Below are positions 63,082-64,000 of a stretch of 64,000 bases of DNA, one piece after another. The translations under genes and the position numbers were made by a program. Numbering within the stretch: position 1 is the stretch's first letter; the number at the start of each line of letters is the position of its first letter. The stretch spans positions 35,895,522 through 35,959,521 of the forward strand of contig NW_022881603.1 in the NCBI RefSeq assembly GCF_003369915.1, written 5' to 3'. The notes under the pieces were generated by a model. It searched no databases. It had not been told where the DNA came from and saw only the letters and a list, made by a program, of their open reading frames with translations. This stretch comes from Drosophila miranda. Its lineage: Eukaryota > Arthropoda > Insecta > Diptera > Drosophilidae.

Positions 63082-64000
63082 CACGAGGTGGAACGTTGTG
63101 AGTTGCTGCGGACACCGCAACTCTACAGTTATACCCGATACTAAGTCAGTATGGCTCTCTCCGGCAGACACCGCTAATATTGAACGACACGACAAAGAGT
63201 GCGTGCGAGAGAGACAGAAAATCAGTCTGAGCGTGACGTCGGGGGCTGCGTAGCCACTGCAAATTGATTTGTTCCTTTTGGCTACAAAAATGATCCGATC
63301 TGATCCAGATTCAGCAATCTGATAGATATGGTCATTATGATTCTGCGTTTTTAGTTTTCTCGAATGTGCAATATTGTGGATGCAACAGATTTTCGTCCTT
63401 TGTGGGAGCGGAAGGGGGTGGGGCGAAATTCTGAGATATACGTTTTGTAGTGAGATCTAACAGAAGTGCGGATACCAAATGTGGTTACTCTAGCCTTAAT
63501 AGTCTCTGAGATTTGTGGATGCCCCAGATTTTCGTCCTTAGCGGGGGCGGAAGGGGTGTGGCGAAATTTGGACACGAAACGGTCAAGGTCCGATATCACA
63601 GGAGTGTGGATACCAAATTTAGTTGCTCTGGCTCTTATAGGTTCTGAGATCCTTGATCTCATATTTTGCAATTGGCAAAACCGACTATGAAACCTGTGTG
63701 TTAGAGAGAGACGAGCGAGAAAGAATGAAATTGTTTTCTTGATTCTGGCTATAATAATTATACGATCTGGTTGAGATTTTACCCTCTAGAACATATAGTC
63801 ATTCTCTACGATTCTGCGTTTTTGGTTTTATCGTATCTTTAAAAATGTAGATGCCACAGATTTTCGTCCTTTGTGGGGGCGGAAGTGGGCGGGGCGAAGT
63901 TTTGAAATATTTTTGTAGCAGTGACATATCACAGAAGTCTGGATCCAAAACATCGTTGCTCTAGCTCTTATAGTCTTTGAGCACTAGGCGCTGAAGGGGA
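63082..64000 (+). mobile_element. DINE-1 copy F, runs off the window
   Basis: Starts acgaggtggaacgttgtgag and passes both uninterrupted insertion motifs (gatgcaacagatttt at about 63380 and gatgccacagatttt at about 63850). It continues to gcgctgaagggga at the window end. The left end follows the LINE 3' UTR almost directly. Confidence 0.85.

Overview
The window looks like the chromosome of an obscura-group Drosophila, and the best single reading is the degenerating neo-Y chromosome of Drosophila miranda. This is an inference. Seen directly are several DINE-1/INE-1-type Helitron-like repeats (called ISY/SGM in the obscura group), three LTR retrotransposons, LOA/R1-type LINE sequence, and host genes with recognisable exon-intron structure but with stops, frameshifts and damaged splice sites. 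From family knowledge, two of those genes (a CEP131/dilatory homologue and an RGK-family GTPase) belong on Muller element C, which became the neo-sex chromosome of D. miranda. No tRNA, rRNA or CRISPR array was found.

Layout. 1-9494: a tandem DINE array (unit about 1.1 kb), one copy split by a young BEL/Pao retrotransposon (316-6652, 5-bp target duplication, LTRs with one difference in 372 bp), ending in an inverted partial copy. 9495-15600: a short solo DINE terminus, a probable long first intron, and an intact 483-aa disordered-protein gene (13744-15195). 15600-25700: a cluster of decaying host genes: dila/Cep131 (16382-20533, many lesions), a C-type lectin relic, a DUF1091 secreted-protein gene with a TATA promoter, an unrecognised multi-exon gene (23691-25187) behind a DRE-type promoter, and a second lectin relic.

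26324-34195: another DINE copy split by a second, different BEL/Pao element on the minus strand (27092-33874). Both BEL elements sit after the same short DINE motif. 34196-37668: no recognisable gene. 37669-50691: a rearranged Ty3/gypsy element. It holds a 1579-bp tandem duplication, a 111-bp minisatellite, two copies of the LTR end plus primer-binding site, gag, protease, RT, RNase H and integrase reading frames, a post-pol reading frame and only a fragment of the 3' LTR.

50692-58090: the RGK GTPase gene on the minus strand (51924-55093, six coding exons, at least three clear lesions) with its flanks. 58091-63081: the poly(A)-tailed 3' end of one LINE on the minus strand, next to a nearly full-length but broken LOA/R1-type LINE on the plus strand. 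63082-64000: the start of another DINE copy, running off the edge.

Taken together this is a record of Y-like decay. Mobile elements are nested in older repeats, and genes keep exon structure and splice sites while gathering point lesions. One disordered-protein gene is still open from start to stop.
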